From the NCBI RefSeq assembly GCF_014145455.1, contig NZ_JACIVB010000054.1, positions 186,001 through 250,000 of the forward strand: a stretch of DNA of 64,000 nt, in the 5' to 3' direction. Positions 15,642 to 26,023 of this stretch are shown piece after piece (positions within the stretch are counted from its first letter, which is position 1; every line of letters starts with the position of its first letter). A program made the translations under genes and the position numbers. Under the pieces are notes generated by a model. It saw only the letters and a list, made by a program, of their open reading frames with translations. It did no database searches and had not been told where the DNA came from. This DNA is from Limosilactobacillus rudii. GTDB lineage: Bacteria > Bacillota > Bacilli > Lactobacillales > Lactobacillaceae.

Positions 15642-18305
15642 TTAACGGCGATTCAAACGAAATCTTACCATCTTATCAGATTCAGTGCATAAGAAGATTA
15701 GGCAAGAGAAGATGATAACAGCGAGCCATTCCATTAGGCTAATACCAGTAACGTGGAATGCCATCTGCATAAATGGAACATAGGTGAAGATTAATTGGAA
15801 AAGGATCATTATCCCAATTACTCCCCAGGCTTTTTTACCAATATTACCAACTTCTTTGAGTCCGTATTGTTCAGTTCGGATACTGAAGAAGTAGAAAGCC
15901 TTACTTACAACAATTGTGTTGACCATCATAGTAGTAGCATTAATTACGTCAGCTCCAGAATTGATAAACCATTCGTAACCAATGAGGGCAAAGATTGCCA
16001 TTAGAGCAGAGACGTAACCCATTTGAATTAGGTCGTGGCGATTCATCAGTCTTTGCGTAACTGGCCGTGGTGAACGATCCATAATTCCCTCTTCTGCTTT
16101 TTCAAAGACGAACGCAAATTGAATTGTAATTGCGGCAATTAGGTTAATCCACAGTAATTGTGCTGGCTGGAGTGGAACCTGTTGTCCGGTAAGAATTGAG
16201 AAGGCGACAACTAATCCTTCAGCAAACGATGTTGGTAACAGGAAGAGAATACTCTTTTTGATGTTGTCGTAGATCCGTCGACCTTCTTTGATAACTGCAG
16301 CCATGACAGCGAAGTTATCGTTACCAAGGATCATGTCAGCAGCATCTTTAGCTACATCGGTTCCCTTGATTCCCATGGAAATCCCAATATCGGCTTTCTT
16401 TAATGCTGGGGCGTCATTGACTCCATCCCCAACCATTGCGGTAATTTTCTGTCGATTTTGTAATGCTTCCACAATTTCGAGCTTGTTTTGCGGGGTTGTC
16501 CGCGCAAAAACTTGGTTTGATAGGGCAGCTTCTTCTCGTTCTTCGGTAGAAAGCTTGTCCCATTGCGCACCGGTAATAGCGTGGATTGGGCCGTTAGTTA
16601 AGCCTAATTGTTTTCCAATTGCCCGAGCAGTTTGTGGGTCGTCTCCAGTGATCATTTTGACTGATACACCTGCACGATTCATTTGTTTTAGGGCAACAAT
16701 TACTTCTTCACGTGGCGCATCCAGAAGGGCAGCTAGACCAAGCAAGTGAATTCCCTTATAGAGATGGTCATGCTCAACTTCCATTAAGTTTTCACCATTA
16801 ACTGGTTGATAGCCAACTGCAATAACCCGTTTCCCAGCTTTTGACCAGTCGTCAACCCGTTTTTGCCACTTAGCGGTATCAAATTGCGGATCTTCTTTAG
16901 CTGCCATTTCAAAGAGTTTATCAGGAGAACCTTTAACAAAGATTACTTGTTGGTTATTCTTCGAGGCGTTAGTTAACTCTGCAATGTAACGATAATCAGA
17001 ATCAAATGGCAAAAGATCAAGGGCCTTATATGGTGATTGATATTCGATACCAAATGCTTTGCGGTAAAGAGTTAAAAAGGCACCGTCAGTTGGTTCACCA
17101 TTGATATGCCAGTTACCATCCTCATCGGTCAAGACGGTATCATTGGCTTGATAGCCGGCTTCTAAGAATAATTTAAGCTGGTCATCAATGGAAGCTGGTT
17201 CACCGTTTAATAGGATTTGACCATTCGGAGCATACCCAGTTCCCGTTACTGTATAATGCTGGTCCCCAACCCAAAGTTCAATGGCGGTCATCTCGTTTTT
17301 AGTGAGGGTACCGGTTTTATCAGTAGCGATAACATCAACTGATCCAAGGGTTTCAACAGCCGGCATTGACTTAATAATTGTCTTGTGTTCCTTTGCCATT
17401 TTGCTGATACCAAATGCAAGGATAACAGAAGTAATTGCGGGTAAACCTTCTGGAATAGCCCCGACAAGCATCGCAACAACAGCAAGAGCAAGGGCAGGTA
17501 AGGAGTATATCTTAAGGAAGAAACCGACGATAAAAACAATTACGGAAGCGGTAATCGTTATATAAGAAACAACCTTACCAACATGGTCGATTTCCTTTGT
17601 AAGTGGCGTTTTTTTCGGCTTAATTTGAGCCACTTCTTGTGAGATTTTTCCGATTTCTGTGTGTTCTCCGGTAGCAACAACAACACCAAGACCGCTTCCG
17701 CTAGTAACAGAAGTTGAGGCATAGGCCATATCAACACGGTCAGCTAAGGGCACATCAGCATCAGTAATTGCCTCATCAGTTTTAATTACAGAGTTGGTTT
17801 CTCCCGTTAGTGCAGATTCTTCAATCCGTAAATTATCTGCCGAAACAATCCGCAAGTCAGCAGGAACGTTATCACCAGCCTCTAAGAAAACGACATCTCC
17901 ACATACCAAATCCGCAGCATTGATATCTTGTCGCTTCCCATCACGATAGACGGTGGCATGTTGGGCCATCATTTCCTTAATTTTGGCTAACGCATTAGCA
18001 GCACTTGATTCTTGGAAGTAACCAATTAATGAATTAAGGATCACAACAGCACCAATAACAATGGCATCGGTGTAGTGTCCGATTAAGATAGTTAAAAGCG
18101 TTGCTACTAATAAGATATAGATGACGATGTTATTGAATTGTCGAAGAAACATTTTCCACTTGGGAGTTGGTTTGACTTCGATTACATTATGACCGTCTTC
18201 GGCAAGTCGTTTCTGGACGACCGTTTCGCTAAGTCCTTTTGTAAATTCGACTAATTGATATTCTTTTTTTACCTCATCGGTAGTTAATTGATATTTTTCT
18301 TTCAT
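15642..18305 (-). CDS. P-type cation-transporting ATPase (P2 type)
   Basis: This is an 887-residue pump with a cation ATPase N-terminal domain, actuator motif TGET (ALTGETNSV), helix M4 motif AIPEGLPA, phosphorylation motif DKTGTLTKNE (Asp near 329), nucleotide-binding KGSPD, and the hinge MVGDGVNDAPAL. The family includes Ca2+ ATPases, and PEGLP in M4 supports a divalent cation. In M6, however, where Ca2+ pumps have NxxTD, this protein reads NLIAAITIQ, losing the Thr and Asp ligands, so calcium specificity is doubtful. Mn2+, Na+ or another ion is possible. No regulatory site was seen. Confidence 0.88.
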   Translation of the reverse strand: MKEKYQLTTDEVKKEYQLVEFTKGLSETVVQKRLAEDGHNVIEVKPTPKWKMFLRQFNNIVIYILLVATLLTILIGHYTDAIVIGAVVILNSLIGYFQESSAANALAKIKEMMAQHATVYRDGKRQDINAADLVCGDVVFLEAGDNVPADLRIVSADNLRIEESALTGETNSVIKTDEAITDADVPLADRVDMAYASTSVTSGSGLGVVVATGEHTEIGKISQEVAQIKPKKTPLTKEIDHVGKVVSYITITASVIVFIVGFFLKIYSLPALALAVVAMLVGAIPEGLPAITSVILAFGISKMAKEHKTIIKSMPAVETLGSVDVIATDKTGTLTKNEMTAIELWVGDQHYTVTGTGYAPNGQILLNGEPASIDDQLKLFLEAGYQANDTVLTDEDGNWHINGEPTDGAFLTLYRKAFGIEYQSPYKALDLLPFDSDYRYIAELTNASKNNQQVIFVKGSPDKLFEMAAKEDPQFDTAKWQKRVDDWSKAGKRVIAVGYQPVNGENLMEVEHDHLYKGIHLLGLAALLDAPREEVIVALKQMNRAGVSVKMITGDDPQTARAIGKQLGLTNGPIHAITGAQWDKLSTEEREEAALSNQVFARTTPQNKLEIVEALQNRQKITAMVGDGVNDAPALKKADIGISMGIKGTDVAKDAADMILGNDNFAVMAAVIKEGRRIYDNIKKSILFLLPTSFAEGLVVAFSILTGQQVPLQPAQLLWINLIAAITIQFAFVFEKAEEGIMDRSPRPVTQRLMNRHDLIQMGYVSALMAIFALIGYEWFINSGADVINATTMMVNTIVVSKAFYFFSIRTEQYGLKEVGNIGKKAWGVIGIMILFQLIFTYVPFMQMAFHVTGISLMEWLAVIIFSCLIFLCTESDKMVRFRLNRR

Positions 18306-18590
18306 TTTTCCCCTTTTAATATAAGTTTAGTAAAGTAACTATCCTTAAAGTTCCCATCCTTTAAGGCAACAACATCAGTGAAGCCATATTACGTTTTTGC
18401 TTTGATCATTCCTTCGCTATTTATCGTATAAATAGCGTATCATATCTTTTTAATTTTGAGCGTTAATTAAGATATTTTTAAAACATGATTCATAAATTAT
18501 TAATAATTAATTTAGAGTCACGGAAGTACTGTTATTAAAGCAAAAAAACGGGCATGAGAAAATATCTTTCTCTTACCCGTTAATGGCTTG
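18306..18590. other. Intergenic region, 285 bp
   Basis: This stretch contains the minus-strand promoter region of the P-type ATPase and the downstream terminator of the proline iminopeptidase gene. I see no other gene or repeat. Confidence 0.5.
18547..18581 (-). terminator. Terminator of proline iminopeptidase gene
   Basis: A 15-bp stem (arms 18547-18561 and 18567-18581, one mismatch) is followed on the minus strand by a seven-T run, ten bases after the stop codon. Confidence 0.85.
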
Positions 18591-19502
18591 CTATTTATTA
18601 AATTTATTACTTTCAACATCTCGAATGAAGTCAGCAAGATGCTTGTAATAAACGTCTGGATTGTCAACCATGTGGTGGTGACCACCATTTGGCGTTGTAA
18701 CGAGTTTGGAGTTTGGAATAAGACTATTCATTGTCTTTGCCGTATCAATAGGCATCGTTTCATGTTCACCAAATGTAATTAAGGTCGGGACCTTAATATT
18801 CTTTAATTGCTCGCGAAAGTGCCAATCTTTAAGCTTCCCGGTAATGACAAATTCATTATCGCCTTGGAAAACATTATAAACAGCATCGCCACCAAGGTCT
18901 TTAAGGTGGTAGAGCTTGGATGGCTGCTTACGGTCAACATACTGCTCGTTCATTACTTGGACTAATTCTTGATATTTAGGGTTACTGTAGTCATTGCTAT
19001 CTTCGCACTTCTTCATAAAAGCAACCTCTTCAGGAGAAAGGGTCTGTTCACGCAATGCATTAACGTGGTCAACGTATTCGTCAATCTCGTCAACCATTGA
19101 TGAAATAATTGCGCCTTTAAGGTGTTGACCATATTTGACCGCATACTCTTGAACAAGTAAGCCGCCCCAGCTTTGACCGATTAGGTAGAAATTATCTAGT
19201 CTAAGCTTTTCTCGTACTTCGTCAACTTCATCAAGGAAGTACTCATAAGTAAGGTACTTTTTAGCAATTTCCGGATCAGAATAGTCAGGCTGATCAGAGT
19301 AAAGTGAACCAAGCTGGTCATACATCGTTACTTGAACGTTCAGCCCTTGCTTTTTGAGCTGGTCAGCAGCGTCCTCCCAATATTCATGATTACCACCAGG
19401 ACCACCATGTAGGGCTAATAAATGAATGTCACCTTCACCCTGGGTATTTGTCCAGAGATGATAACCGTTATCAAGGGTGATAATTTTGGTTCCTTGTTTC
19501 AT
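18591..19502 (-). CDS. pepI: Proline iminopeptidase (alpha/beta hydrolase)
   Basis: This is a 303-residue cytoplasmic serine peptidase that releases N-terminal proline from peptides. The oxyanion region HGGPGGNHEYW, the nucleophile elbow GQSWGG (Ser near residue 112), the acid region and the C-terminal His (GGHHHMVDNP) are visible. The length matches the roughly 300-residue lactobacillar PepI enzymes. It lies next to and co-directional with pepX, 93 nt apart, so two proline-specific peptidases are paired, consistent with use of proline-rich peptides such as casein or gluten fragments. It has its own terminator. Confidence 0.9.
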   Translation of the reverse strand: MKQGTKIITLDNGYHLWTNTQGEGDIHLLALHGGPGGNHEYWEDAADQLKKQGLNVQVTMYDQLGSLYSDQPDYSDPEIAKKYLTYEYFLDEVDEVREKLRLDNFYLIGQSWGGLLVQEYAVKYGQHLKGAIISSMVDEIDEYVDHVNALREQTLSPEEVAFMKKCEDSNDYSNPKYQELVQVMNEQYVDRKQPSKLYHLKDLGGDAVYNVFQGDNEFVITGKLKDWHFREQLKNIKVPTLITFGEHETMPIDTAKTMNSLIPNSKLVTTPNGGHHHMVDNPDVYYKHLADFIRDVESNKFNK

Positions 19503-19595
19503 TCTTGAATCTCTCCTTTAAATGTGTATATTTTTCATTTTATCGCAATTATGGATATCTTGCTAAAAATTGCTTAGTTTCATATGAAACATTTG

Positions 19596-22001
19596 CTAAT
19601 TATTGTCCAATGAAAGACCCGGAATGCTGAGTTGGCACCCAGATAGGTCGAGCTGGTATTCAATTTGTTCGTTACCACGAAGAGTATACTCGTAGTCGGT
19701 ACTATAAATAATTACCCCTAATTGGTGTCCAGCAGCGAGACGGTGGAAGATTGGCTGCAAGTCGAAATTAACAGAAACAAATTGATTAGCATCTAGGTTG
19801 TCGACTTGTGCAGGCGTGTGTCTGTTTTGCAAGTTGATATGGCCGCTTGCGATTACCTTATAAGTTGTTGGGGATTTTTGCAGTTTGAATTCACGAAGAT
19901 CGTCAGTCTTCCAATGATATCCAAGCTCAAGACCATTACGATTGAAGAGTACCGGCGATGTTGTGAGGCGCTTACCCTTTCCCAAATCTACCAGCCGGGC
20001 ACTAATCATCCCGTAATTTTTGGAAGAGGCAACCCTTAATGTTACGGTTGGCGTTCCCCGAAGAAGGGTATCAGTTTCAACCGGGGTACTGACAAAGTGA
20101 CGACTGAACTGACCATTATCTTTTATAAGCGCCTTTGCCCATTCGTGAGGATCTTTACACCATTCGCGGTATTTTTCTTCGGATTGGTGGTCATTAAAAC
20201 TTTGGATCCCGAGTCCTGGCAGGGTGGTTAAACGTCGGTCGTTGAATTGATAAACTTGTTGTTTGCCGGCTGTCCAGTGGTCATAGGTATTCCATGTTTC
20301 AGGGGTCTTGTTATCCTGTACGAGCACACGCGGTAGGGTATCATCAGCGTGATTATCTTGTCCCCATAGTTTGTTAGCAAGCCATAGATTGACCATCTCA
20401 GAGAAATCAAGCGACCGAAAAGCGTTGATATAGATATGTTGTCCTTGGTGTAAAATTAATTTATTTATTACGGTTGAATTTTGGAGACTGTCATACAACG
20501 CTTTAACATTACTAGGACGGACATTTGTATCATTTAGACCATGAACCATCATTACAGCCGCCTTGATGTTTGCTAGATTATGGCGATAGTTTCGCTTATC
20601 CCAAAAGTCGTTGTAATTGCCGCTTTTGCGATCCATTGCCTCACTCATTTGGTTGATGTATTGGTTATTTACTTGCTCTACTCTTCGATAGTCAGCAGGG
20701 CGTTTAGTCCGACTAAATGTTTCATCAGCAAGAACGTCAGCGTCTTCACCTTGAAAACCGCCAGGAGCACGGACAAGGCCATTTTCACGGTAGTAATCAT
20801 ACCAACTAGAAATAGCTGCTTCACTAATGATTGCTTCAAGCCCGGCAACACCAGTAGTGGCAACTGCAGTAGCAAGTGTTCCGAGGTATGACCGTCCTGT
20901 CATTGCAACCTTGCCATTGCACCAATTAGCTTTAATTTCTGTTCCGCTGTTACGATCAGTAAATGCCCGACGATTACCATGAAGCCATTCGATGACTGCT
21001 TTCATTGAGTCGGTTTGTTCAGGCGAGCCGCACGTTTGCAAACCATCAGAGTCCTTAGTACCAATTCCGGCAGCGTAGACAATTGCATATCCGCGAACTG
21101 CTAGGTAATTATTTAAAGTATAGGCAGGGGTGGTACTAAACGTTTCAGTTGCATGATCAGCATGACCGGTAACCTGTTGGTAAGCAAAATTAATTGAGAA
21201 AGACTTTTCTTTTGGCGCTTGATAATCTGTTGACTTATGGGTGAGTGGAACATTAACGTTATGAGTTGCTTTTTCGCCCCATTCGTCATTAGTTCCCTGA
21301 TTATAGGGACTAGCTGTAAATACTACCGGTACGCTTAAATCGTCATCTGACTCACGTGGTCGCATTATTTCGGCCTTGACTAAGTCTGCCTTACCGTCAA
21401 AATCAGTATCCATATCTGTTTCAATGTAGACAACTTCTCGAATAAATTTGGCAGGATCAAAGCAGGCAAGGGGCTTTCCATTAAAATATAATGGCTTTTG
21501 CTCAGCTGGCAATTGGTAAGTCCATGCTAAAAATCCCTCAGCTGTTAAATGATCGATGAGCGATTGACCATTTTTTCCGTGAGTATTTAATAAAAGGTAA
21601 AAAGCGTCAATGACATTAGTGGTGGTCCATTGTTGATGGTACTCAGTTGGTAGTCCGGTCTTCTTTATCATTGTGAGTGGATCAGTAATATCAAAGTCAA
21701 CCGCAACTTCAAAGTCAAGTAATTGGAGAGCAATCAAGTAGAAAATACTATTAGTAAGCGGCTCTTGCTTATCAAGCCAGTCGTCAAGTGCAAGGTCCGG
21801 AGTAGCCAAAAGATCATGTAGCCATTGCTTAGTGATAATTGGCTGGTTGCTTGCCATGTGAATTCGTGCCAATAGCGTTTCTAGCATTGCATTTGGCGTC
21901 AGCGTGGCTTCTTCATTTTTCCTTAGTAAGCGAATCATCATTAATTCTTGGCGACGCTGTTGTGGTGTAGTTGGGGTGATACTAAATTGATTAATTTTCA
22001 T
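19596..22001 (-). CDS. pepX: Xaa-Pro dipeptidyl-peptidase
   Basis: This is an 801-residue cytoplasmic S15-family serine peptidase that cleaves X-Pro dipeptides from the N-terminus. An N-terminal dimerisation helical domain (1-150) precedes the alpha/beta hydrolase domain, with the Ser motif GRSYLGT (about residue 368), the Asp in VHGLNDTNV and the His in HQGQHIYIN. A C-terminal jelly-roll domain follows. The length is typical of lactobacillar PepX (about 790-810). It is divergent from potA, with about 120 bp between starts. Confidence 0.95.
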   Translation of the reverse strand: MKINQFSITPTTPQQRRQELMMIRLLRKNEEATLTPNAMLETLLARIHMASNQPIITKQWLHDLLATPDLALDDWLDKQEPLTNSIFYLIALQLLDFEVAVDFDITDPLTMIKKTGLPTEYHQQWTTTNVIDAFYLLLNTHGKNGQSLIDHLTAEGFLAWTYQLPAEQKPLYFNGKPLACFDPAKFIREVVYIETDMDTDFDGKADLVKAEIMRPRESDDDLSVPVVFTASPYNQGTNDEWGEKATHNVNVPLTHKSTDYQAPKEKSFSINFAYQQVTGHADHATETFSTTPAYTLNNYLAVRGYAIVYAAGIGTKDSDGLQTCGSPEQTDSMKAVIEWLHGNRRAFTDRNSGTEIKANWCNGKVAMTGRSYLGTLATAVATTGVAGLEAIISEAAISSWYDYYRENGLVRAPGGFQGEDADVLADETFSRTKRPADYRRVEQVNNQYINQMSEAMDRKSGNYNDFWDKRNYRHNLANIKAAVMMVHGLNDTNVRPSNVKALYDSLQNSTVINKLILHQGQHIYINAFRSLDFSEMVNLWLANKLWGQDNHADDTLPRVLVQDNKTPETWNTYDHWTAGKQQVYQFNDRRLTTLPGLGIQSFNDHQSEEKYREWCKDPHEWAKALIKDNGQFSRHFVSTPVETDTLLRGTPTVTLRVASSKNYGMISARLVDLGKGKRLTTSPVLFNRNGLELGYHWKTDDLREFKLQKSPTTYKVIASGHINLQNRHTPAQVDNLDANQFVSVNFDLQPIFHRLAAGHQLGVIIYSTDYEYTLRGNEQIEYQLDLSGCQLSIPGLSLDNN

Positions 22002-22090
22002 CTGGAATACCTCTTATAGAATTTGATATATTAATTATCGCACTTTTATATTAATTTGCTTAGAATTAACAGTGATTGCGATTTAGAGCG

Positions 22091-22096
22091 TATAAT
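22091..22096 (+). promoter_or_regulatory. -10 element of the pot operon promoter
   Basis: A perfect TATAAT lies about 45 nt before the potA start. The best -35 is TTAACA with a long 19-nt spacer, so the -35 assignment is weak. Confidence 0.4.
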
Positions 22097-22141
22097 TTAT
22101 ACTGATATTTAGGTTAAAAAATCATGATTGGGGAAAAGCCG

Positions 22142-23233
22142 ATGGCAAAGAATGTAATGGAATTTCAACATGTAAGCAAGCAATATGATGACAATGTCGT
22201 ATTGCGTGATATTAGCTTTGAAATTGAAGCAGGAAAATTTTATACCTTATTAGGACCATCAGGATCAGGAAAGACGACTATTTTACGGCTGATTGCTGGA
22301 TTTGACCATGCATCTGCCGGTGATATTTATTTCGATGGACAGCGAATAAATGATGTTCCGGCAAACCGGCGTCAGGTTAATACTGTTTTTCAAGATTATG
22401 CCCTTTTTCCACATATGAATGTCGCCGAAAATGTAGCATTTGGATTACAAATTAAGGGAGTAAAGAAGGCAGAGATAAAGCAACGAGTTAAAGAGGCATT
22501 GCATCTCGTGCAGCTTGATGGCTATGATAATCGGGAAATTACGGCGATGTCAGGGGGGCAGCGGCAACGGGTTGCAATTGCCCGGGCAATCGTTAATAAG
22601 CCGAAAGTCCTGCTCCTTGATGAGGCTTTGTCGGCCCTTGATCATAAATTACGGGTTCAAATGCAGACAGAGTTGCGGCAATTACAGCGGCAACTAGGAA
22701 TTACATTTATTTTTGTCACTCACGACCAAGAAGAAGCACTGGCAATGAGTGACCAGATTTTAATTATTAATGACGGTAAAATTCAACAGAGCGGTACACC
22801 AGTTGATATTTATGACGAGCCGCTCAATCATTTTGTTGCCGATTTTATTGGGGAGAGTAATATTGTACCGGGAATTATGAAAAAAGATTATGTTGTTTCA
22901 ATCAATGGACAAGATTTCGATTGTGTAGATGCGGGGATGAAACCTAATGAGAAAGTTGAAGTAGTGATTCGCCCTGAGGACCTTGACATCACGACAGTTG
23001 AAAAAGGAAAGCTTATTGGCACGGTTGAAACACAGCTTTTCCGAGGGGTTGACTACCAAATTACAGTAATCGACCAGCGAAATCATAAATGGAAGATTAA
23101 CTCGATCCATAAAACGAAGGTTGGTGCTAAAGTCGGGATTACTTTTGATCCCGAAGATATTCATGTTATGCGGTATAACGAAACGGAAGAGGATTTCGAT
23201 GCCCGTCTAGATAGTTATGAGGAGGCGGACTAA
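22142..23233 (+). CDS. potA: Spermidine/putrescine ABC transporter ATP-binding protein
   Basis: This is a 363-residue ABC ATPase that powers polyamine uptake. Walker A is GPSGSGKT, the Q-loop lies in VFQDYALFP, the signature is MSGGQRQR, Walker B is [12 protein letters not shown] and the switch is THD. The C-terminal TOBE domain (from about 280) is typical of PotA. An earlier ATG exists at 22124, but GGGGAAAAG lies between the two, so the ATG at 22142 (MAKNVMEF) is preferred. It is the first gene of a tightly coupled potABCD operon, overlapping potB by one base (TAATG). Confidence 0.93.
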   Translation: MAKNVMEFQHVSKQYDDNVVLRDISFEIEAGKFYTLLGPSGSGKTTILRLIAGFDHASAGDIYFDGQRINDVPANRRQVNTVFQDYALFPHMNVAENVAFGLQIKGVKKAEIKQRVKEALHLVQLDGYDNREITAMSGGQRQRVAIARAIVNKPKVLLLDEALSALDHKLRVQMQTELRQLQRQLGITFIFVTHDQEEALAMSDQILIINDGKIQQSGTPVDIYDEPLNHFVADFIGESNIVPGIMKKDYVVSINGQDFDCVDAGMKPNEKVEVVIRPEDLDITTVEKGKLIGTVETQLFRGVDYQITVIDQRNHKWKINSIHKTKVGAKVGITFDPEDIHVMRYNETEEDFDARLDSYEEAD

Positions 23234-24039
23234 TGCGACAGAAAGCGATGTTTATTGTTCCGTATGCCTTGTGGATTGTTCTATTTGTAATTGCCCCGTT
23301 AGTATTAATTTTATACCAGTCATTTTTTAATATTAATGGGCAGTTAACCCTTAATAATTACGCAGAATACCTTACTTCAGCCGTATATTTAAAAATGACA
23401 TTAAATTCAGTTTGGTATGCTTTTCTAATTACCTTGGTAACCTTAATAATTAGTTATCCAACCGCTTATATTTTAAACAAACTTCCTAATAAGCAATTTT
23501 GGCTGTTACTAGTTATTTTGCCAACTTGGATTAATCTGTTGTTAAAGACGTATGCATTTATTGGGCTTTTTAGTCGTACAGGGACAATTAACGAATTTTT
23601 ACAATTTGTTGGACTAGGTAGCCACCAGCTTTTATTTACAGACGCCAGCTTTATGTTTGTTGCTGCTTATATTGAGATTCCTTTTATGGTATTGCCGATT
23701 TTTAATAATTTAGCGGAGATCAATCCATCGCTAATCAATGCGAGCTATGATTTAGGGGCAACTCATTGGCAAACTTTTCGGCGGATAATTTGGCCGCTAT
23801 CAATGCCTGGTGTAAAAGCGGGAATTCAAGCAGTTTTTATCCCGTCACTTTCGTTATTCATGATTACCCGTTTAATTGGTGGAAATCGAGTAATTACCCT
23901 CGGGACAGCGATTGAAGAACATTTCCTGACGACACAAAACTGGGGTATGGGTTCAACAATTGGTGTTGTTCTTATAATTGCGATGTTTATTATCATGTTT
24001 GTGACTGGTGAAGGAAAACGGAAAGGAGGTCAGCACTAA
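23233..24039 (+). CDS. potB: Spermidine/putrescine ABC transporter permease
   Basis: This is a 268-residue inner-membrane permease with six helices and the conserved EAA loop (ATHWQTFRRIIWPLSMPG) that docks to the ATPase. The order potA-B-C-D and the one-base TAATG overlaps on both sides show one transcript with translational coupling. Confidence 0.92.
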   Translation: MRQKAMFIVPYALWIVLFVIAPLVLILYQSFFNINGQLTLNNYAEYLTSAVYLKMTLNSVWYAFLITLVTLIISYPTAYILNKLPNKQFWLLLVILPTWINLLLKTYAFIGLFSRTGTINEFLQFVGLGSHQLLFTDASFMFVAAYIEIPFMVLPIFNNLAEINPSLINASYDLGATHWQTFRRIIWPLSMPGVKAGIQAVFIPSLSLFMITRLIGGNRVITLGTAIEEHFLTTQNWGMGSTIGVVLIIAMFIIMFVTGEGKRKGGQH

Positions 24040-24857
24040 TGAAGAGTCATCATTGGTCATGGGGGAATATTTACCTAGCATTAGTATTTGTGATTTTGTA
24101 TGCCCCTATTATTTACCTGGTTGTTTTTTCGTTTAGTAGTGGTCAAACAATGGAGAAATACCATGGCTTCTCTTTACAACACTACGCTGACTTACTTGCT
24201 GATAGTCGGATGATTACAATTGTAATTAATACTTTGCTAGTAGCTTTTCTTGCTTCATTGTTAGCTACAATTATTGGGACACTTGGTGCGTTGGCAATCA
24301 AGGATGCTCACCGCCCATGGAAGAATAGCCTTTTATCGTTAAATAATGTCCTAATGGTTTCCCCAGACGTTATTATTGGAGCGAGCTTCTTAATCTTTTT
24401 TACTATGCTTGGCATTCGGTTAGGTTTTATCTCAGTACTCTTGAGTCATATTGCCTTTTGTATTCCAATCGTTGTTTTAATGGTGTTGCCGAAGCTTAAT
24501 GAAATGTCTCCCACCTTGGTTGATGCGGCATATGACCTTGGGGCGAGTCGCTGGCAGGTACTTTCCCGGGTAATATTGCCATCAATTGCACCCGGAATTT
24601 TTGCCGGATATTTTATGGCGTTTACTTACTCCCTTGATGATTTTGCTGTTACCTTTTTCGTAACTGGTAATGGTTTTTCAACACTTTCAGTCGAAATTTA
24701 CTCACGAGCGCGGCAGGGGATCAACCTAGAAATTAATGCCTTATCTACCTTAATGTTTATTGCATCGTTACTATTAATCATTGGCTACTATGTTATTAGT
24801 AAACGTGGTGGTCGGCGTCCACGAATTGTTACGGTTAAAGAGGGGGATGCACAATGA
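24039..24857 (+). CDS. potC: Spermidine/putrescine ABC transporter permease
   Basis: This is a 272-residue permease, partner of PotB, with six helices and the EAA loop ASRWQVLSRVILPSIAPG. It has a strong GGAGG ribosome binding site inside the potB end (AAAGGAGGTCAGC). It ends with an ATGA overlap with potD. Confidence 0.92.
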   Translation: MKSHHWSWGNIYLALVFVILYAPIIYLVVFSFSSGQTMEKYHGFSLQHYADLLADSRMITIVINTLLVAFLASLLATIIGTLGALAIKDAHRPWKNSLLSLNNVLMVSPDVIIGASFLIFFTMLGIRLGFISVLLSHIAFCIPIVVLMVLPKLNEMSPTLVDAAYDLGASRWQVLSRVILPSIAPGIFAGYFMAFTYSLDDFAVTFFVTGNGFSTLSVEIYSRARQGINLEINALSTLMFIASLLLIIGYYVISKRGGRRPRIVTVKEGDAQ

Positions 24858-25927
24858 AAAAAATATTCAGTGCCTTCCTTGCAATCGTTGTTATTTGTGT
24901 TTTATTAGCACTTGGTGACCTTGCGTTTAATCAGCAAAAGACTAGTGGCGGAAAACAAACACTAACGATTTATAATTGGGGTGACTATATCGACCCCGCG
25001 TTACTTACAAAATTTGAACATCAGACCGGCTATCATGTTGACTATGAGACGTTTGATAGTAATGAATCGATGTTAACAAAGATTCGTCAAGGTGGAACTA
25101 ACTATGATGTAGTTGTGCCGAGTGAATATACTGTTCAACGAATGAAAAAAGAACATTTGATAGCGCCGCTTGACCATCATAAATTACCAAACCTGCGTTA
25201 TATTGATCCTCAATTTTTAAATCGCTCATTTGATCCGACAAATCGATACTCGGTTCCTTATTTCTGGGGAACGTTAGGAATTATTTATAATGATCAAAAG
25301 GTGCAAGGAAAAGATGTTCAGCATTGGGAACAGCTTTGGAGCCCACAACTTAAAAATAATGTAATGCTAATTGATAGTGCGCGGGATGTATTTGCAGTTG
25401 CATTAATTACGCAACATCATTCTGTTAATACGACTAACTATCACCAGTTGAAACTTGCTCAGACACATTTGAAACAGTTAACGCCGAATGTAAAGGCAAT
25501 CATTGCTGATGAAATGAAAATGTATATGGAGCAGGACGAAGCAGCAGTTGGGGTAACCTATTCTGGTGATGCGCGCGAAATGATGAATATTAATCCGCAT
25601 TTACATTATGTTGTACCAAGCGAAGGAAGTAATATTTGGTTTGACAACATGGTAATCCCGAAGTCAGCTCGGAATAAAAAAGCCGCTTATGAATTTATCA
25701 ATTTTATGCTTGAACCACAAAATGCGGCGCAAAACGCGAAGTATGTTGGTTATGCGACCCCTAATAAGGCAGCAAAAAAGCAGCTTCCGAAAAAGATTAC
25801 TGCAGATAAGGCGTTTTATCCTCCTAAGACAACGATGGAACACTTACAGGTCTATCGTGATTTGCCATTGCGCGTCCTTGGAGAATATAATGATTTATTT
25901 CTAGAATTTAAAATGTTTGCAAAATAA
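24854..25927 (+). CDS. potD: Polyamine ABC transporter substrate-binding protein, membrane-anchored
   Basis: This is a 357-residue extracellular solute-binding protein. An N-terminal hydrophobic helix (about 4-24) is followed by the typical mature start LTIYNWGDYIDP. FDSNESMLTKIRQGGTNYDVVVPS and the WFDNMVIPKSA segment belong to the PotD/PotF fold, and the acidic and aromatic residues that bind polyamine amines are plausible. Unlike most Gram-positive binding proteins I cannot find a lipobox: the only early Cys sits in VVIC, which lacks the small residue before it, so the protein is probably held by an uncleaved helix. It is the last gene of the operon and a terminator follows at once. Confidence 0.9.
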   Translation: MKKIFSAFLAIVVICVLLALGDLAFNQQKTSGGKQTLTIYNWGDYIDPALLTKFEHQTGYHVDYETFDSNESMLTKIRQGGTNYDVVVPSEYTVQRMKKEHLIAPLDHHKLPNLRYIDPQFLNRSFDPTNRYSVPYFWGTLGIIYNDQKVQGKDVQHWEQLWSPQLKNNVMLIDSARDVFAVALITQHHSVNTTNYHQLKLAQTHLKQLTPNVKAIIADEMKMYMEQDEAAVGVTYSGDAREMMNINPHLHYVVPSEGSNIWFDNMVIPKSARNKKAAYEFINFMLEPQNAAQNAKYVGYATPNKAAKKQLPKKITADKAFYPPKTTMEHLQVYRDLPLRVLGEYNDLFLEFKMFAK

Positions 25928-25971
25928 AAGAATAGGGTACTTTTTTAGAAAAGTCCTATTCTTTTATTTTT
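25926..25971 (+). terminator. Terminator of the pot operon
   Basis: An 11-bp perfect stem AAAAGAATAGG / CCTATTCTTTT (25926-25936, 25955-25965) is followed by ATTTTTAA. The potD stop lies at its 5' edge. Confidence 0.88.
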
Positions 25972-26023
25972 AATTAGAGATGTGATTTACTAAAAGTAAA
26001 CAGTAAAAAGTAGGAGGTAACTG

